A stretch of 64,000 nt of DNA, from the NCBI RefSeq assembly GCF_009720365.1, contig NZ_ML769317.1:136313-200312 (forward strand), in the 5' to 3' direction. The position numbers and the translations under genes were made by a program. Below the pieces are notes generated by a model. The model saw nothing but the letters and a program-made list of their open reading frames with translations. It searched no databases and had not been told where the DNA came from. The stretch comes from Catellatospora paridis (GTDB taxonomy: Bacteria; Actinomycetota; Actinomycetes; Mycobacteriales; Micromonosporaceae). Positions 36,645-46,079 of this stretch are shown one piece after another (within the stretch, counting starts at the first letter, position 1; each line of letters opens with the position of its first letter).

Positions 36645-39600
36645 ATGGCGGAAAACGCTAGGCCGACCCACCTTGGGGTCGTCGCCAGACCGAGCGTGGC
36701 CGACAAGGAAAGACTTGTCCGTGCGATCAGAGCCGTATCGGCCATGACCGACTCGGCGCAGCGTCCCGCATTGCTGCTGGAATTGCGAGAGGCGTTCGGT
36801 GACGACTTCGTCGCCAACGACCAGAATACGCGGGTCGAGATCTTGACCCTCGTCAACCACTGCATAGGCAATGGGCGAGTGCGTGACCTCGTCAGCATCC
36901 TGCGTATGGTGGGTGGCCCGACGCCCGAATGGCGCCGCCTGGTAGTCGTCGTGGATCAACTCTTCCCGGTCGAGATAGCCGACGGCGCGCCACCGGACCT
37001 GCTGGACCTGCTGCGCGGAACGGCGACATCGAGCCTCGACGAGGCGCTGCGCGATCCGGTGATCATGAGCTATCTGTCCACCGGTGAACCTCCGCTGTAT
37101 GCCGACGACGCGTTCGTCGCGCTACAGGCATTCGACGGCATGGAGGGCGGACGAGCGCAGGCGCACTTCCTGGAGCTGCTCGCGCACGCCGAGAACGCCC
37201 ACGAACTGCATCGTTTCGCCCGGCTCATAGCTCAGCACCACGGCAGCAGCGACGAGATCCACAACCTGTGCCTGTCTCTGGGCGGGGAGCTGTCGGAGGC
37301 AACGGCTGCCCAGGAGAACACCGCAGTCGACACCGGCCCCGGCGCCGCCTCGACCGCCCCGTCCGACACGAACCCGCACACTGGAGACGACGACGTGACC
37401 ATCGATACGACCGGTACAGCACACAGCGGCGTCGTGCCTGCCTCTCTTCCAGTGATCTGGGGTGGCGTGCCGCCACGCAACCGGAACTTCGTTGGACGCG
37501 AAACCCTGCTCGACCAGATCCAGCGCACCCTCGGTCGATACGTGCGCGCCACACTCATGCCGCAGGCACAGCCGTTGCACGGCTTCGGCGGCGTCGGCAA
37601 GAGCCAGATCGCCACCGAGTTCGCGTACAAGTACCAACGCGACTACGACCTCATCTGGTGGGTTCAGGCCGACGACGACCGCGCCATCCGCCGCTCGCTC
37701 AACTCACTGGCCCGCAGACTCGGGATCCGGGAGAGCGCGGACGTCGACTCCACCATCGCCAGCGTGCTCGACCTGCTGAGGCTGGGCCGGCCCTATTCGC
37801 GTTGGCTGCTCATCTTCGACAACGCCGGCGACCCGGACCAGGTGCTGCCATACCTGCCCTCCGAAGGCCCGGGCGACGTGCTGATCACCTCCCGCAGCCG
37901 CGACTGGTCGGCCCGGCCCAACGCCATCGAAGTGCCGGTGTTCACCACCGAAGAAAGCGTCCAACTGCTCACCGCCCAATGGCGCGGGCTCACCGACGCG
38001 CAGGCCGAGCGACTGGCCGACACACTCGATCACCTGCCACTGGCGCTGGAGCAGGCTGCCGCCACCCACGAACAGACCGGTATCCCCTTCGACGAATACC
38101 TCAACACCCTGGCGGCAGAACCGACGGACGTGCTGGAGGAAGGCCGGCCCGTCGGATATCCGTACCCGCTGGCCAGTGCGGTACGTCTGTCGCTCGAACG
38201 GCTCGGCGCCAGTTCCCCGGCGGCGGTCGAACTCATCCAGGTCTGCTCGTTCCTGAGCGCCCAGCCGATCAGCATCCAGATGCTGACCCGAGGCCGCGGC
38301 GCCGCCCTGCCGACGAAGCTGCAGAACGTCCTACGCGGGGACGCGATCGGCCTGCGGAAGATCGTCCGCGAGATCGGCCGCTACGCGCTGGCCCAGATCG
38401 ACTCCGGCCGCGACCTCATTCGCATCCACGCCCTGGTGGGCCTGCTCGTGCGCGACGCCATGACCGAAGAACAGCGCGCCGCCGCCCGCGCCAGCGCACA
38501 CGAACTGCTGGCCTTCGCCAATCCCGGCTCACCCGACAACCCCGGCAACTGGCAGCAGTACGCGCAGATCTCCCCGCACGTCATTCCCAGTGACATCGTG
38601 ACGTCCACCGAACCCGGTGCCCGCCGCGTCGTACTCGACCAGGTCCGCTACCTTTACACCATCGGCGACTACGGAGCCAGCCTGAGCCTGTGCGAGCTGG
38701 CCCTCGACAAGTGGGAGCAGCTCGACGAGATCACGCTCGTCGCCAAACGCCACCGCGGCAACGCCCTGCGCACGCTGGGCCGCTATGCCGAAGCCAAGGA
38801 ACTCAACCAGCAGACCTACGCGCTCATGCAGCAACAGCTCGGTGTGGACCACGAGCACACCCTGTTCACCGCCGGCCTGGTCGCCGCCGACCTGCGCCTT
38901 GCCGGCAAGTTCCACGAAGCCCGTCAGGTTGACGAGGACACGCTGCGGCGATACAACGACGTCTTGGGCGAGGACGACCCCGAGACCCTGCGCGCAGCCC
39001 ACAACCTCGCCGTCGACCTGCGCATCCTCGGCGACTTCGCAGGCGCCTACGACCTGGACACCCGCACCCTGAGCCGCCTGGTCGACGAGCTGGGCGAGGA
39101 CCACCCCCGCACCCTGCACACACACAGCAGCCGAGTGCGAGACATGCTTGGACTGGGCGAGTACGGCCCGGCGCTCGCCGCCCAACTCGAAAAGTTCCCC
39201 GTACAGGTGACACTGCTCGGTCCCCGGCACGGCGACGTGATCCTCGCCCGCCGCAACCTGGCCATCCTGCACCGCAAGGCCGGTGACTACCCTGCCGCGG
39301 TCGAGCAGGCACGCAGCAACCTCGACATCAGCCGAGACCGGTTCGGCGACTCCAACGCCCTGACCCTCGCCGCGATGGCGACGCTGGTCAACGTCCTGCG
39401 CGTCAGCGGTGAGATCGACCAGGCAGCCCGGCTCGGCGACGAAACGCTATGCGGCTACCGCCAAGCGCTGGGCGTCGACCACCCCTTCACCCACGCGGCC
39501 GCGGTGAACTACGCCATCGTGCTGCGCCGCACCAGGGAAGCCGAGCGGGCCCGGGAATTGACCGCATCAGCGCTGGAAAGACTCGAGCAGCTGCTGGGAG

Positions 39601-39926
39601 CCGACCACCCGTACTCGCTGATCACGGCCGCCAACCACTCCAACGACCTCGCGATCGCCGAGGAGACCGCACAGGCTCTGGCCTTGTCGCAGGTCACCTA
39701 CGACCGCTCGCTGCAGGTGAGGGCGCTGGACCACCCCGCGACCCTGGCTTGCGCCGCGAACCTCGCACTTGATCTGGACGCCAACGGCCGCGCGACCGAA
39801 GCCAACCAGCTGCGCAAGTCGACCCTCGTCAAGATGACGGCACGACTGGGCCGTGGCCACCCCGACACGCTGTCGATGGCGTTGGACCAGCGGATGGAGA
39901 CCGACATCGAGGTCCCGACGATGTAG
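36645..39926 (+). CDS. fxsT: EAD-NB-ARC-TPR protein, FxSxx-COOH system type (FxsT)
   Basis: 1093 residues. Residues about 20-110 (LVRAIRAVSAMTDSAQRPAL ... LVVVVDQLFP) look like an effector-associated domain. The NB-ARC begins with VGRETLLDQIQRTL, the P-loop GFGGVGKSQIA is near residue 315, WLLIFDNAGDPDQV is Walker B, and DHLPLALEQAAA is the GLPL-like motif. From about 650 there are some ten TPR units (LGRYAEAKELNQQTYALM, LGDDHP-like linkers such as LGEDHPRTLHTH). Such proteins accompany FxSxx-COOH peptides and act as regulatory NTPase switches. It converges with the HExxH gene six bases away. Confidence 0.88.
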   Translation: MAENARPTHLGVVARPSVADKERLVRAIRAVSAMTDSAQRPALLLELREAFGDDFVANDQNTRVEILTLVNHCIGNGRVRDLVSILRMVGGPTPEWRRLVVVVDQLFPVEIADGAPPDLLDLLRGTATSSLDEALRDPVIMSYLSTGEPPLYADDAFVALQAFDGMEGGRAQAHFLELLAHAENAHELHRFARLIAQHHGSSDEIHNLCLSLGGELSEATAAQENTAVDTGPGAASTAPSDTNPHTGDDDVTIDTTGTAHSGVVPASLPVIWGGVPPRNRNFVGRETLLDQIQRTLGRYVRATLMPQAQPLHGFGGVGKSQIATEFAYKYQRDYDLIWWVQADDDRAIRRSLNSLARRLGIRESADVDSTIASVLDLLRLGRPYSRWLLIFDNAGDPDQVLPYLPSEGPGDVLITSRSRDWSARPNAIEVPVFTTEESVQLLTAQWRGLTDAQAERLADTLDHLPLALEQAAATHEQTGIPFDEYLNTLAAEPTDVLEEGRPVGYPYPLASAVRLSLERLGASSPAAVELIQVCSFLSAQPISIQMLTRGRGAALPTKLQNVLRGDAIGLRKIVREIGRYALAQIDSGRDLIRIHALVGLLVRDAMTEEQRAAARASAHELLAFANPGSPDNPGNWQQYAQISPHVIPSDIVTSTEPGARRVVLDQVRYLYTIGDYGASLSLCELALDKWEQLDEITLVAKRHRGNALRTLGRYAEAKELNQQTYALMQQQLGVDHEHTLFTAGLVAADLRLAGKFHEARQVDEDTLRRYNDVLGEDDPETLRAAHNLAVDLRILGDFAGAYDLDTRTLSRLVDELGEDHPRTLHTHSSRVRDMLGLGEYGPALAAQLEKFPVQVTLLGPRHGDVILARRNLAILHRKAGDYPAAVEQARSNLDISRDRFGDSNALTLAAMATLVNVLRVSGEIDQAARLGDETLCGYRQALGVDHPFTHAAAVNYAIVLRRTREAERARELTASALERLEQLLGADHPYSLITAANHSNDLAIAEETAQALALSQVTYDRSLQVRALDHPATLACAANLALDLDANGRATEANQLRKSTLVKMTARLGRGHPDTLSMALDQRMETDIEVPTM

Positions 39927-39932
39927 GCGGTT

Positions 39933-41696
39933 TCAGCGGGCCTCCGCGGCGTTCGCCGGCGCGAGCCAGGCGGCCAGCGCAGCGACGTCGACGGGTGCGC
40001 GGTCATCGACCTGCGCCAGCGTGAACGCGAGCGTCGGGTGGCGTGCCAGCGCGGGCAACCCCACGTGCGGGGCGCAGGCCACCAGGCCGCTCCACGCGGC
40101 GACGTCGGCCCGGTCTCGGGAGATCGCCCGCTGATAGTCCTCCGCAGCCGCCCGATGGTCGCCTTCCAGCAGTAGCCGGTCACCGCGCGACAACAGCGGC
40201 GACGCCGAGCCGACACCTGACGCGAGCAGGTTCCGCGCGGCATCGCACAGTGCGGCGCTGCGACCGGACGTACGCGGCTGGACAGGCCGGAACCTAGCCG
40301 GACCGAGGCTTGGCAGGCGATGCCCGGCCAGGTCCGGGGCTGCTGCCCGGCGCTGCCAGGCGTCGGTCCAGCCGGCCGCGTGAGAAGGATCAGCCACGGC
40401 CTGTCCCAGCCACCACCGGGCTCGTTGCTCGACGACCAGGTCGGTGGCGGCCCGGGCCACGACGTCAGAGATCTGGCCGGTAGGCCAGCCGGCGGCGACG
40501 CCCTGCATCAGTTCGCACAGCATGAGGCCGTCGGTCGTGAGCTCGCGGCAGGTGCGGAGCGTGTCCAGAGCTTGGAGGACCTGGCTGCGAGTCAAGGCGA
40601 ACTCGAACGTGGCGAACGGGGACGCCGACCGGGGCTCGTTCAGCCAGAACCCGGCGACTGCGGTGAACGCGAACGCGCCGTGCAGCAGGCCCGCGGCAGG
40701 CCGAGGGTCGTCGCGCCACGGGGAATGGTAGAGCTGGCGACGAGGTAGCAGGTAGAGCGGTCGCAGATCGTTGATGCCGTTCAGCACGGTGTGGCGCAGC
40801 TCGTGGATCAACGTGGCGGCCAGTGAGTGGTCAGTCGTCGGCGAGTTCAGCGCGACGGCGCCGAAAGCTCCCCGTGCCGTGGCGCTGACGTTGCCGCCGC
40901 CGGGGGGCGCGGCCAACGGGACGATGGCATCCACGACGTCCGCGACCGAACGTGCCCAGTGAGGGTGCCTGGCGGCGATGAGCCGCCAGGCCGCGTTCAA
41001 CCTGTCCGACCACCAGCGCACGCTGCTATCGGACAGCCGTGGCGAGGCGACGCCGCCGTAGACCGCGCGGTAGGGGTCGATGTCATCGAGCTCCGGCGTC
41101 CAGGCCGCGGCCGCCGCCCCGATGCGCAGACTCCGCACCGGCCGCCACATCGATGATCGCAGCGTCGCAGGTCGGCAGACGAGCCGCCCGACGGCGGCCG
41201 GATGACGGGCGCCGCCGGTGCGGAACTGGAGGTGGAGCAGGCGGTTGACCGGCCGGCGCAGTTCGAGTTCACCGAGGCTGGGTACGAGGATCCGCCCCCG
41301 GCGGGCCAGGACCCGCACGGTGGTGGGGCGGTTGGCCCGAATGGCGCACGCCAGTGCGACCGCCCCTATGCCGGCCACATGATCGAACGAGGTGACTCGT
41401 TTGTCGCCGTTGCTCACCTGCTGAAGTGCGGCCGTGAGCCAGCGCCCGACCTGGTGGTGCGTCATCACCGCACGGAACTGCTCAGGGGAGGCCTGCTGCG
41501 CCCGTGACAGTGCGGCGAGGTTGACGGCCAGGTGATCCTTGTGGGCGGCGTGCCTACGGATACCGTCGACCACGGCCCGCAGGGTCAGCAGGTTCTTGCT
41601 GAACTGGCCGTCACGCAGTCTTCGAAGGTCCTGGTGACGCCAGGGCCCGGTGGTGAGCCCGACGAACGCGTCCTGCGGGAGCCGGTGTGTGATCAA
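39933..41696 (-). CDS. HExxH-motif protein of FxSxx-type clusters
   Basis: 587 residues. HELRH (His298 to His302) is an HExxH metal site in ATLIHELRHTVLNGI; this protein type has been described in radical SAM peptide clusters as a 2-oxoglutarate-dependent peptide beta-hydroxylase. No signal peptide. The start is TTG 41696, overlapping the stop of the radical SAM gene (TTGA) with GGAG six bases before it. The longer upstream frame is an out-of-frame reading of that gene. It probably acts on the modified FxsA peptide after cyclophane formation. Confidence 0.8.
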   Translation of the reverse strand: MITHRLPQDAFVGLTTGPWRHQDLRRLRDGQFSKNLLTLRAVVDGIRRHAAHKDHLAVNLAALSRAQQASPEQFRAVMTHHQVGRWLTAALQQVSNGDKRVTSFDHVAGIGAVALACAIRANRPTTVRVLARRGRILVPSLGELELRRPVNRLLHLQFRTGGARHPAAVGRLVCRPATLRSSMWRPVRSLRIGAAAAAWTPELDDIDPYRAVYGGVASPRLSDSSVRWWSDRLNAAWRLIAARHPHWARSVADVVDAIVPLAAPPGGGNVSATARGAFGAVALNSPTTDHSLAATLIHELRHTVLNGINDLRPLYLLPRRQLYHSPWRDDPRPAAGLLHGAFAFTAVAGFWLNEPRSASPFATFEFALTRSQVLQALDTLRTCRELTTDGLMLCELMQGVAAGWPTGQISDVVARAATDLVVEQRARWWLGQAVADPSHAAGWTDAWQRRAAAPDLAGHRLPSLGPARFRPVQPRTSGRSAALCDAARNLLASGVGSASPLLSRGDRLLLEGDHRAAAEDYQRAISRDRADVAAWSGLVACAPHVGLPALARHPTLAFTLAQVDDRAPVDVAALAAWLAPANAAEAR

Positions 41697-42901
41697 ACCG
41701 CTGCTCCGCTGACGTCGGCTGCGAGCCGCCGGTTGATGTGCCTGATGAGCAGGGCCAGAGCCGTGCAGTACACCGAGGGGTTCGCGAAGCCGCTGTCCGG
41801 TGCGTAGCGGTGGGCGACGTGGCCGCCGCCGCATACTGCCACCAGCGTGCAGGACCGGCAGTCGGCCGCGAGGGCTTCCAGACCCGACTGCTGAGCGATG
41901 ACGGAAGGGTGTTTCAAGGCGTCGTCGAAGTCGTGGTCGGTGACGTTCAATCCGGTCAGCGCCGCACCGTCGTAGGCCGACCTGAACGAGTCGACCAGCT
42001 GGATCGAACCGTCGACGTCGACGACGACGTGACCCAGCGGGCTCAGACCGATGTGCGAGGATCGGGTCTGCCTGCCCAGCTGAACGGCCATGATGTCGTG
42101 GAACAGCCGGACGACCGGGCCGTCGACCGCCCCGTACCAGTGATCGAACGCGCGCGTGAGCCACTGCCCGTAGGCGCCGGCCACGGTGGTGTCCTCAGGT
42201 AGCGGGGGTGGCCGGTGGTGGTTGGCATGGGGCAGCAGGAAGTCGATTACAGGGGGCCGGTGGGCAGCCAACGCCGTGTAGGTCTCCACCGGGTCGGCCT
42301 GAGGGTCGATGACGCACAACAGGCCGGCGAACATCGGGCGGTGCTCGGGGCTCGACAGCCGGCGTAGGCCGTCGGCGACGAGCCGGTAGGTGCCGCGGCG
42401 ATCGTGGGTCAGCCGGTGCGTGTCGTGCGTCGATGCGCTGCCGTCCAGGCTCACTCCGACTCGGATGCCCAGACCGCGCAGCTCAGTGAGCATGTCTTCG
42501 GTGAGCAACGTGCCGTTGGTCTGCACCTGGACGTTGACACGGACATCTGGTGCTGAGCGGCCCCGCAGGCAGGCGACGATCTGGTGCAGGCGCTCGCGGC
42601 CGATCAGCAGCGGTTCGCCGCCGTGCAGGACCACGGTGACCTCGGCCAGCTGATGGCGGGCGGCGTGTTCTGCGATGCGGGAGGCCGTCTGGCCGATCAC
42701 CGATGGCGACATGAATCGGGGCTGGTTCCGCCACGTCATGTCACCCATTTGATAGATGTAGCAGTAGTCGCAGGACAGATTGCAGCGGCTGGCGACTTTC
42801 ACGACGAATTCATGGAACGGTCTCACGCGGCGTGCAAATGGATGTAGCGCCGGCGCCTCAGATCGTCGAGGCATATCCGCTGGTGATCGTGTCGCCGCCA
42901 T
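41693..42901 (-). CDS. fxsB: FxsB-type radical SAM/SPASM cyclophane synthase
   Basis: About 402 residues. The radical SAM cluster is CNLSCDYC (Cys40, Cys44, Cys47), then VVLHGGEPLLIG (GGE motif), VQVQTNGTLLTE and VGVSLDGSASTHD. The C-terminal half has SPASM-like cysteines (CRSCTLVAVCGGGHVAHRY). GGAGGAG precedes ATG 42901, which lies inside fxsA; ATG 42874 is an alternative. FxsB enzymes link an aromatic ring carbon to the beta carbon two residues on, making a three-residue cyclophane at the precursor C-terminus. Confidence 0.9.
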   Translation of the reverse strand: MAATRSPADMPRRSEAPALHPFARRVRPFHEFVVKVASRCNLSCDYCYIYQMGDMTWRNQPRFMSPSVIGQTASRIAEHAARHQLAEVTVVLHGGEPLLIGRERLHQIVACLRGRSAPDVRVNVQVQTNGTLLTEDMLTELRGLGIRVGVSLDGSASTHDTHRLTHDRRGTYRLVADGLRRLSSPEHRPMFAGLLCVIDPQADPVETYTALAAHRPPVIDFLLPHANHHRPPPLPEDTTVAGAYGQWLTRAFDHWYGAVDGPVVRLFHDIMAVQLGRQTRSSHIGLSPLGHVVVDVDGSIQLVDSFRSAYDGAALTGLNVTDHDFDDALKHPSVIAQQSGLEALAADCRSCTLVAVCGGGHVAHRYAPDSGFANPSVYCTALALLIRHINRRLAADVSGAAV

Positions 42902-43028
42902 GGCGGCTCTCCTCCAGAACCCTGCGTAGTGCCGCAGCCAGACGCTTTTCACGGGAGTTCAGCAGATCCTCGAGCGGCAGGTCGGTGAGATCGACCAGTT
43001 CGTCTGGCCCGGGCTCCGATTTGTGCAC
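42858..43028 (-). CDS. fxsA: FxsA-like cyclophane RiPP precursor with YASTI end
   Basis: 56 residues from GTG 43028 (GAGG five bases upstream). The leader has the typical DLTDLPLEDLL and RLAAALRRVLEES segments. The core is GGDTITSGYASTI, ending in Y-A-S-T-I where the family name motif is F-x-S-x-x at the free C-terminus. The predicted cross-link would join Tyr52 to Ser54. It is followed by fxsB with a 44-bp overlap, so the pair is co-translated. Confidence 0.85.
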   Translation of the reverse strand: MHKSEPGPDELVDLTDLPLEDLLNSREKRLAAALRRVLEESRHGGDTITSGYASTI

Positions 43029-43273
43029 GGTAACCTCACTTCTCCCAGACGACGCGCCAGCCTTAATGAAAACGATACTTTGATATTCGCCGTTTCCCAA
43101 GGGTTGCCTGGGTGCGTGGGACAGTGCAGGAAACCCACGTCGACACGACATCTTTGGACGGGTGGTCGATCGGCTCTTCGATCTCAGCCCGAACGGGTGG
43201 AGCCGTGGCGACGGGACAATGCACGAGCGTGCAGGCCGTACGATATGGACCGACGGTGACCGGGGAGGCGCGC

Positions 43274-43951
43274 ATGGCGGACTGGGAGATCTCCGACGAG
43301 GCTGATTTCGCCTACACGGCGGATCTGCTGGAGGAGGAGTGCCGGGCGTCGGCGCCACGCCGCGGTGCCAGCCCCCACCTGGCGATCACCTTGACCGAAC
43401 TCCTGGTCGTGCAAACGCACAAATGGTTCGGAGCAGCCGACGTCAAACTCGACGCTCTGGTGGCCCACGGCGCGAAGGACGCGGGCAGCGTCGCGTACAG
43501 CGTGCGCACCTTGCCCTTCGCGGGTGTGCGCAAAGGTGAATTCCTCCCGATCGGTGCCCCCGGGCTGCTGCTCTACGAGGGCCGGCCCCGTCGGTTCATA
43601 GACCTCTTCCTCATCCTGTCGCGCGACGACGCAGCGAGTCCCACGGCACAGGCCGTGCTCGAGGAGGTCGTCGCCACGGGCGAGACTCTGCAACTGCCGC
43701 TGGAGCTGGCGACGGCCACCGGGTTCATACCGGAATCCGAGCTGCTGGCTGCCGGCCTGAAGACCGCGGTGGCGGTCGGTGATCTCGTCCTGGCACGGAT
43801 GCGTCAGCATCGTCCGGCGATCATCGGAATGTTTCGTGCCTCCTGGCTGCGCGGGCGGGACAACTGGGGCATCGGCCAGCACCCGCCCCAGGGGCGATTC
43901 GACGTCTCGGGGATGTCGTTCAGTTTCAGCGTGGTGGACGAGTCCGAGTGA
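43274..43951 (+). CDS. hypothetical protein divergent from the FxsA operon
   Basis: 225 residues from ATG 43274 (GGGGAGG upstream); the longer frame from 43112 has no start signal. Motifs are HLAITLTELLVVQTHKWFGAADVK, SVRTLPFAGVRKGEFLP, LLLYEGRPRRFIDLFLILSRDD and FDVSGMSFSFSVV. They suggest a mostly beta cytoplasmic domain with a C-terminal helical part. I do not recognise the family. It shares a 245-bp promoter region with fxsA and may be an effector or sensor of the same island. Confidence 0.6.
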   Translation: MADWEISDEADFAYTADLLEEECRASAPRRGASPHLAITLTELLVVQTHKWFGAADVKLDALVAHGAKDAGSVAYSVRTLPFAGVRKGEFLPIGAPGLLLYEGRPRRFIDLFLILSRDDAASPTAQAVLEEVVATGETLQLPLELATATGFIPESELLAAGLKTAVAVGDLVLARMRQHRPAIIGMFRASWLRGRDNWGIGQHPPQGRFDVSGMSFSFSVVDESE

Positions 43952-44101
43952 CGGCGATCGGTGCGCAGGCGCCGACGCTGTGGTCATGACCGTCGACGCG
44001 CGAAGACTTCCTCGGCGTACGCCTGCAGTCTGCGCGGCGGTTCACCGGTGAGCCACCGGGCGTCGCGTCGTCGGTACGCCGCGCCGCCCTATGATCATCG
44101 A

Positions 44102-44629
44102 ATGCTGGACCTCACCCCACCGGCGATCCGCCCCGGCGGCATCGACGACGTCGCCATCGTGCTCACCTTGATGGACCGCGCGACCGAGTGGCTCGTGTCG
44201 ATCGGCCGCGCCGATCAGTGGGGCACCGAGCCGCACTCGACGAACCCCAAGCGCATCGCACAGATCGAGGGGTTCGCCCGCAGCGGTGGGCTGTGGATCG
44301 CCGAGGTGGGCGGCACCCCTGTGGGTGCCCTCTCGGTCGGCGACGCCCTGCCGTACGTGGCCCCCGCCGACGAACCGGAGCTGTACGTACAGCTGCTGAT
44401 ATCCGACCGGTCGTCGCCGGTCCGCGGCGTCGGCGCCGCGCTGCTGGCCCACGCACGCGGGCTGGCGGTGCAGCAGGGCGTCGCGCTCCTACGGCTGGAC
44501 TGCTTTGCCGGAGGCGAGGGCGCTCTGGTGCGCTACTACGAGCGTCAGGGGTTCACCCGGGGGCAGGCCTTCTCCGTGGCACAGCCCGACCGGGACTGGC
44601 CGGGCCGGATACTCACCTTCCGTTTGTAA
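44102..44629 (+). CDS. GNAT-family acetyltransferase
   Basis: 175 residues, typical GNAT length. PELYVQLLISDRSSPVRGVGAALLAHARGLA covers the acetyl-CoA loop (a variant of RGxGxG/A), followed by LLRLDCFAGGEGALVRYYERQGF, the usual last strand and helix. The substrate cannot be named. It stands alone. Confidence 0.82.
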   Translation: MLDLTPPAIRPGGIDDVAIVLTLMDRATEWLVSIGRADQWGTEPHSTNPKRIAQIEGFARSGGLWIAEVGGTPVGALSVGDALPYVAPADEPELYVQLLISDRSSPVRGVGAALLAHARGLAVQQGVALLRLDCFAGGEGALVRYYERQGFTRGQAFSVAQPDRDWPGRILTFRL

Positions 44630-44802
44630 TCCGGCGGAGTTCACTTCAGGCGTCCGCCGGCACGGGCAGGAATCGACGCAACACTCTGCGTGCGAACCTC
44701 GTCGAGCGGGAAGTTATCGATGCTGATGAATTGCATTTCGGCTTTTCGGTGGGTTTAATCACGGGCGGGTAGGCGATCGTTCACACCTCGAAGGATGTGA
44801 CC

Positions 44803-45963
44803 ATGCAAAAGCCCGGACGTGTCCGCGCTCTCGCCTGCACCCTCGCCACGGCAGCCGCCTCGTTCGCCGTCGTCGTGCTTGTCGGAGCCCAACCCGCTCA
44901 TGCCGCCACGACCTTCACCTCGACCGCGGTGAACCAGAACGGCGGCAACTGCGCGAACCTGCCCAACAACAGCACCGCCAACGGCACCCAGCTCACCCAG
45001 TCGGCCTGCAACGGCGCGGGCAGCCAGAACTTCACCTTCACCCCGGTGAGCGGGACCACCGACCAGTTCACGATCGCGACCCCGGCCGCGGGTAGATGCG
45101 TGGACGTCAACGGGGCATCCACCGCCGACAACGCCACGATCATCCAGTGGACGTGCCACAGCGGCACCAACCAGCGGGTCCGCCTGGTGCCCGTCGCCAT
45201 CGGCGGCACCGACAAGACGTTCCACCTGCAACCCGTGCACTCGGGCAAGTGCGTCGTGCCCTCGGCGGGATCGGCCACCGCCGGTGTCGGGCTCGTCCAG
45301 CTGCCATGCAGCTCCGCGACCTCGCGCGTATGGCGGCTGCCCAACTACACCTCCGGCGGCGGCAACCCGACCACGCCACCGGAGAAGACCGTCCGCGTGT
45401 ACTGGCTCAAGCCCTCGGATGTGGCCTACGACCAGCGCTGGCCCGACGGCATCGCCAACGTGATGCGCGAGGCCCAGCGCTACTACCGGCAGGAGCTGGG
45501 CAAGACGTTCACGCTGAACACCACGGTGGTCGAGGTCGTCAACGGCGATCACGTGAAGTCGTGGTACGAGAACACGCCCAACGGCAGCGACCGCTACTGG
45601 TGGTCGGTGTTCAACATGCAAGAAGAGCTGCGGCGCAAGCTGTCCCTGCGCGCGCCCGACACCCGCTGGATCAACGTCGGTCTCATCAGCGCGGAAGGTC
45701 CGGGCGCGGGCGGCGGTGGTGGCGGCGGCTGGGTGATCCTGTGCCAGCACGACGCGGACGGCGCGGCGGGCGTGAACGGTCCCATGAACCGCTGGTACGG
45801 CGGGATGGTGCACGAACTGGGTCACGCCTTCGGCCTGCCCGACTCGGCGTCGACCGATGGCACACCCATGTCGGCGTCGTTCTACAGCTACCCGAACACG
45901 CATTTCAGCCAGGCGCAGAAGACGCAGATCCTCAACGGCCCGTACGGCACATTCCTGTCATGA
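44803..45963 (+). CDS. secreted metallopeptidase with ricin-type lectin domain
   Basis: 386 residues. A Sec signal peptide ends near AQPAHA. Residues about 35-185 are a RICIN-like beta-trefoil (GRCVDVNGASTADNATIIQW, GKCVVPSAGSATAGVGLVQL). The catalytic half has VHELGHAFGLPD with His337, Glu338, His341 and an Asp further on, the zincin HExxHxxGxxD signature. GAAGGA precedes ATG 44803. The enzyme is probably released to digest glycosylated protein, with the lectin giving binding. Confidence 0.85.
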   Translation: MQKPGRVRALACTLATAAASFAVVVLVGAQPAHAATTFTSTAVNQNGGNCANLPNNSTANGTQLTQSACNGAGSQNFTFTPVSGTTDQFTIATPAAGRCVDVNGASTADNATIIQWTCHSGTNQRVRLVPVAIGGTDKTFHLQPVHSGKCVVPSAGSATAGVGLVQLPCSSATSRVWRLPNYTSGGGNPTTPPEKTVRVYWLKPSDVAYDQRWPDGIANVMREAQRYYRQELGKTFTLNTTVVEVVNGDHVKSWYENTPNGSDRYWWSVFNMQEELRRKLSLRAPDTRWINVGLISAEGPGAGGGGGGGWVILCQHDADGAAGVNGPMNRWYGGMVHELGHAFGLPDSASTDGTPMSASFYSYPNTHFSQAQKTQILNGPYGTFLS

Positions 45964-45993
45964 GCGCTCAATTCCTGCAGTGACCGCCAAGGT

Positions 45994-46034
45994 GGCCGTG
46001 CGGAAGCCGGCGAACGACTGGCTTCTGCACGGCC
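45994..46034. terminator. 15-bp hairpin between convergent genes
   Basis: Arms 45994-46008 and 46020-46034 pair over 15 bp with one mismatch and an 11-base loop, after the metallopeptidase gene and before the convergent gene at 46080. Confidence 0.7.
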
Positions 46035-46079
46035 CCACAAACCCGGTGACCGGCCAGTCTGGGCCGTGACGCATCCGGC

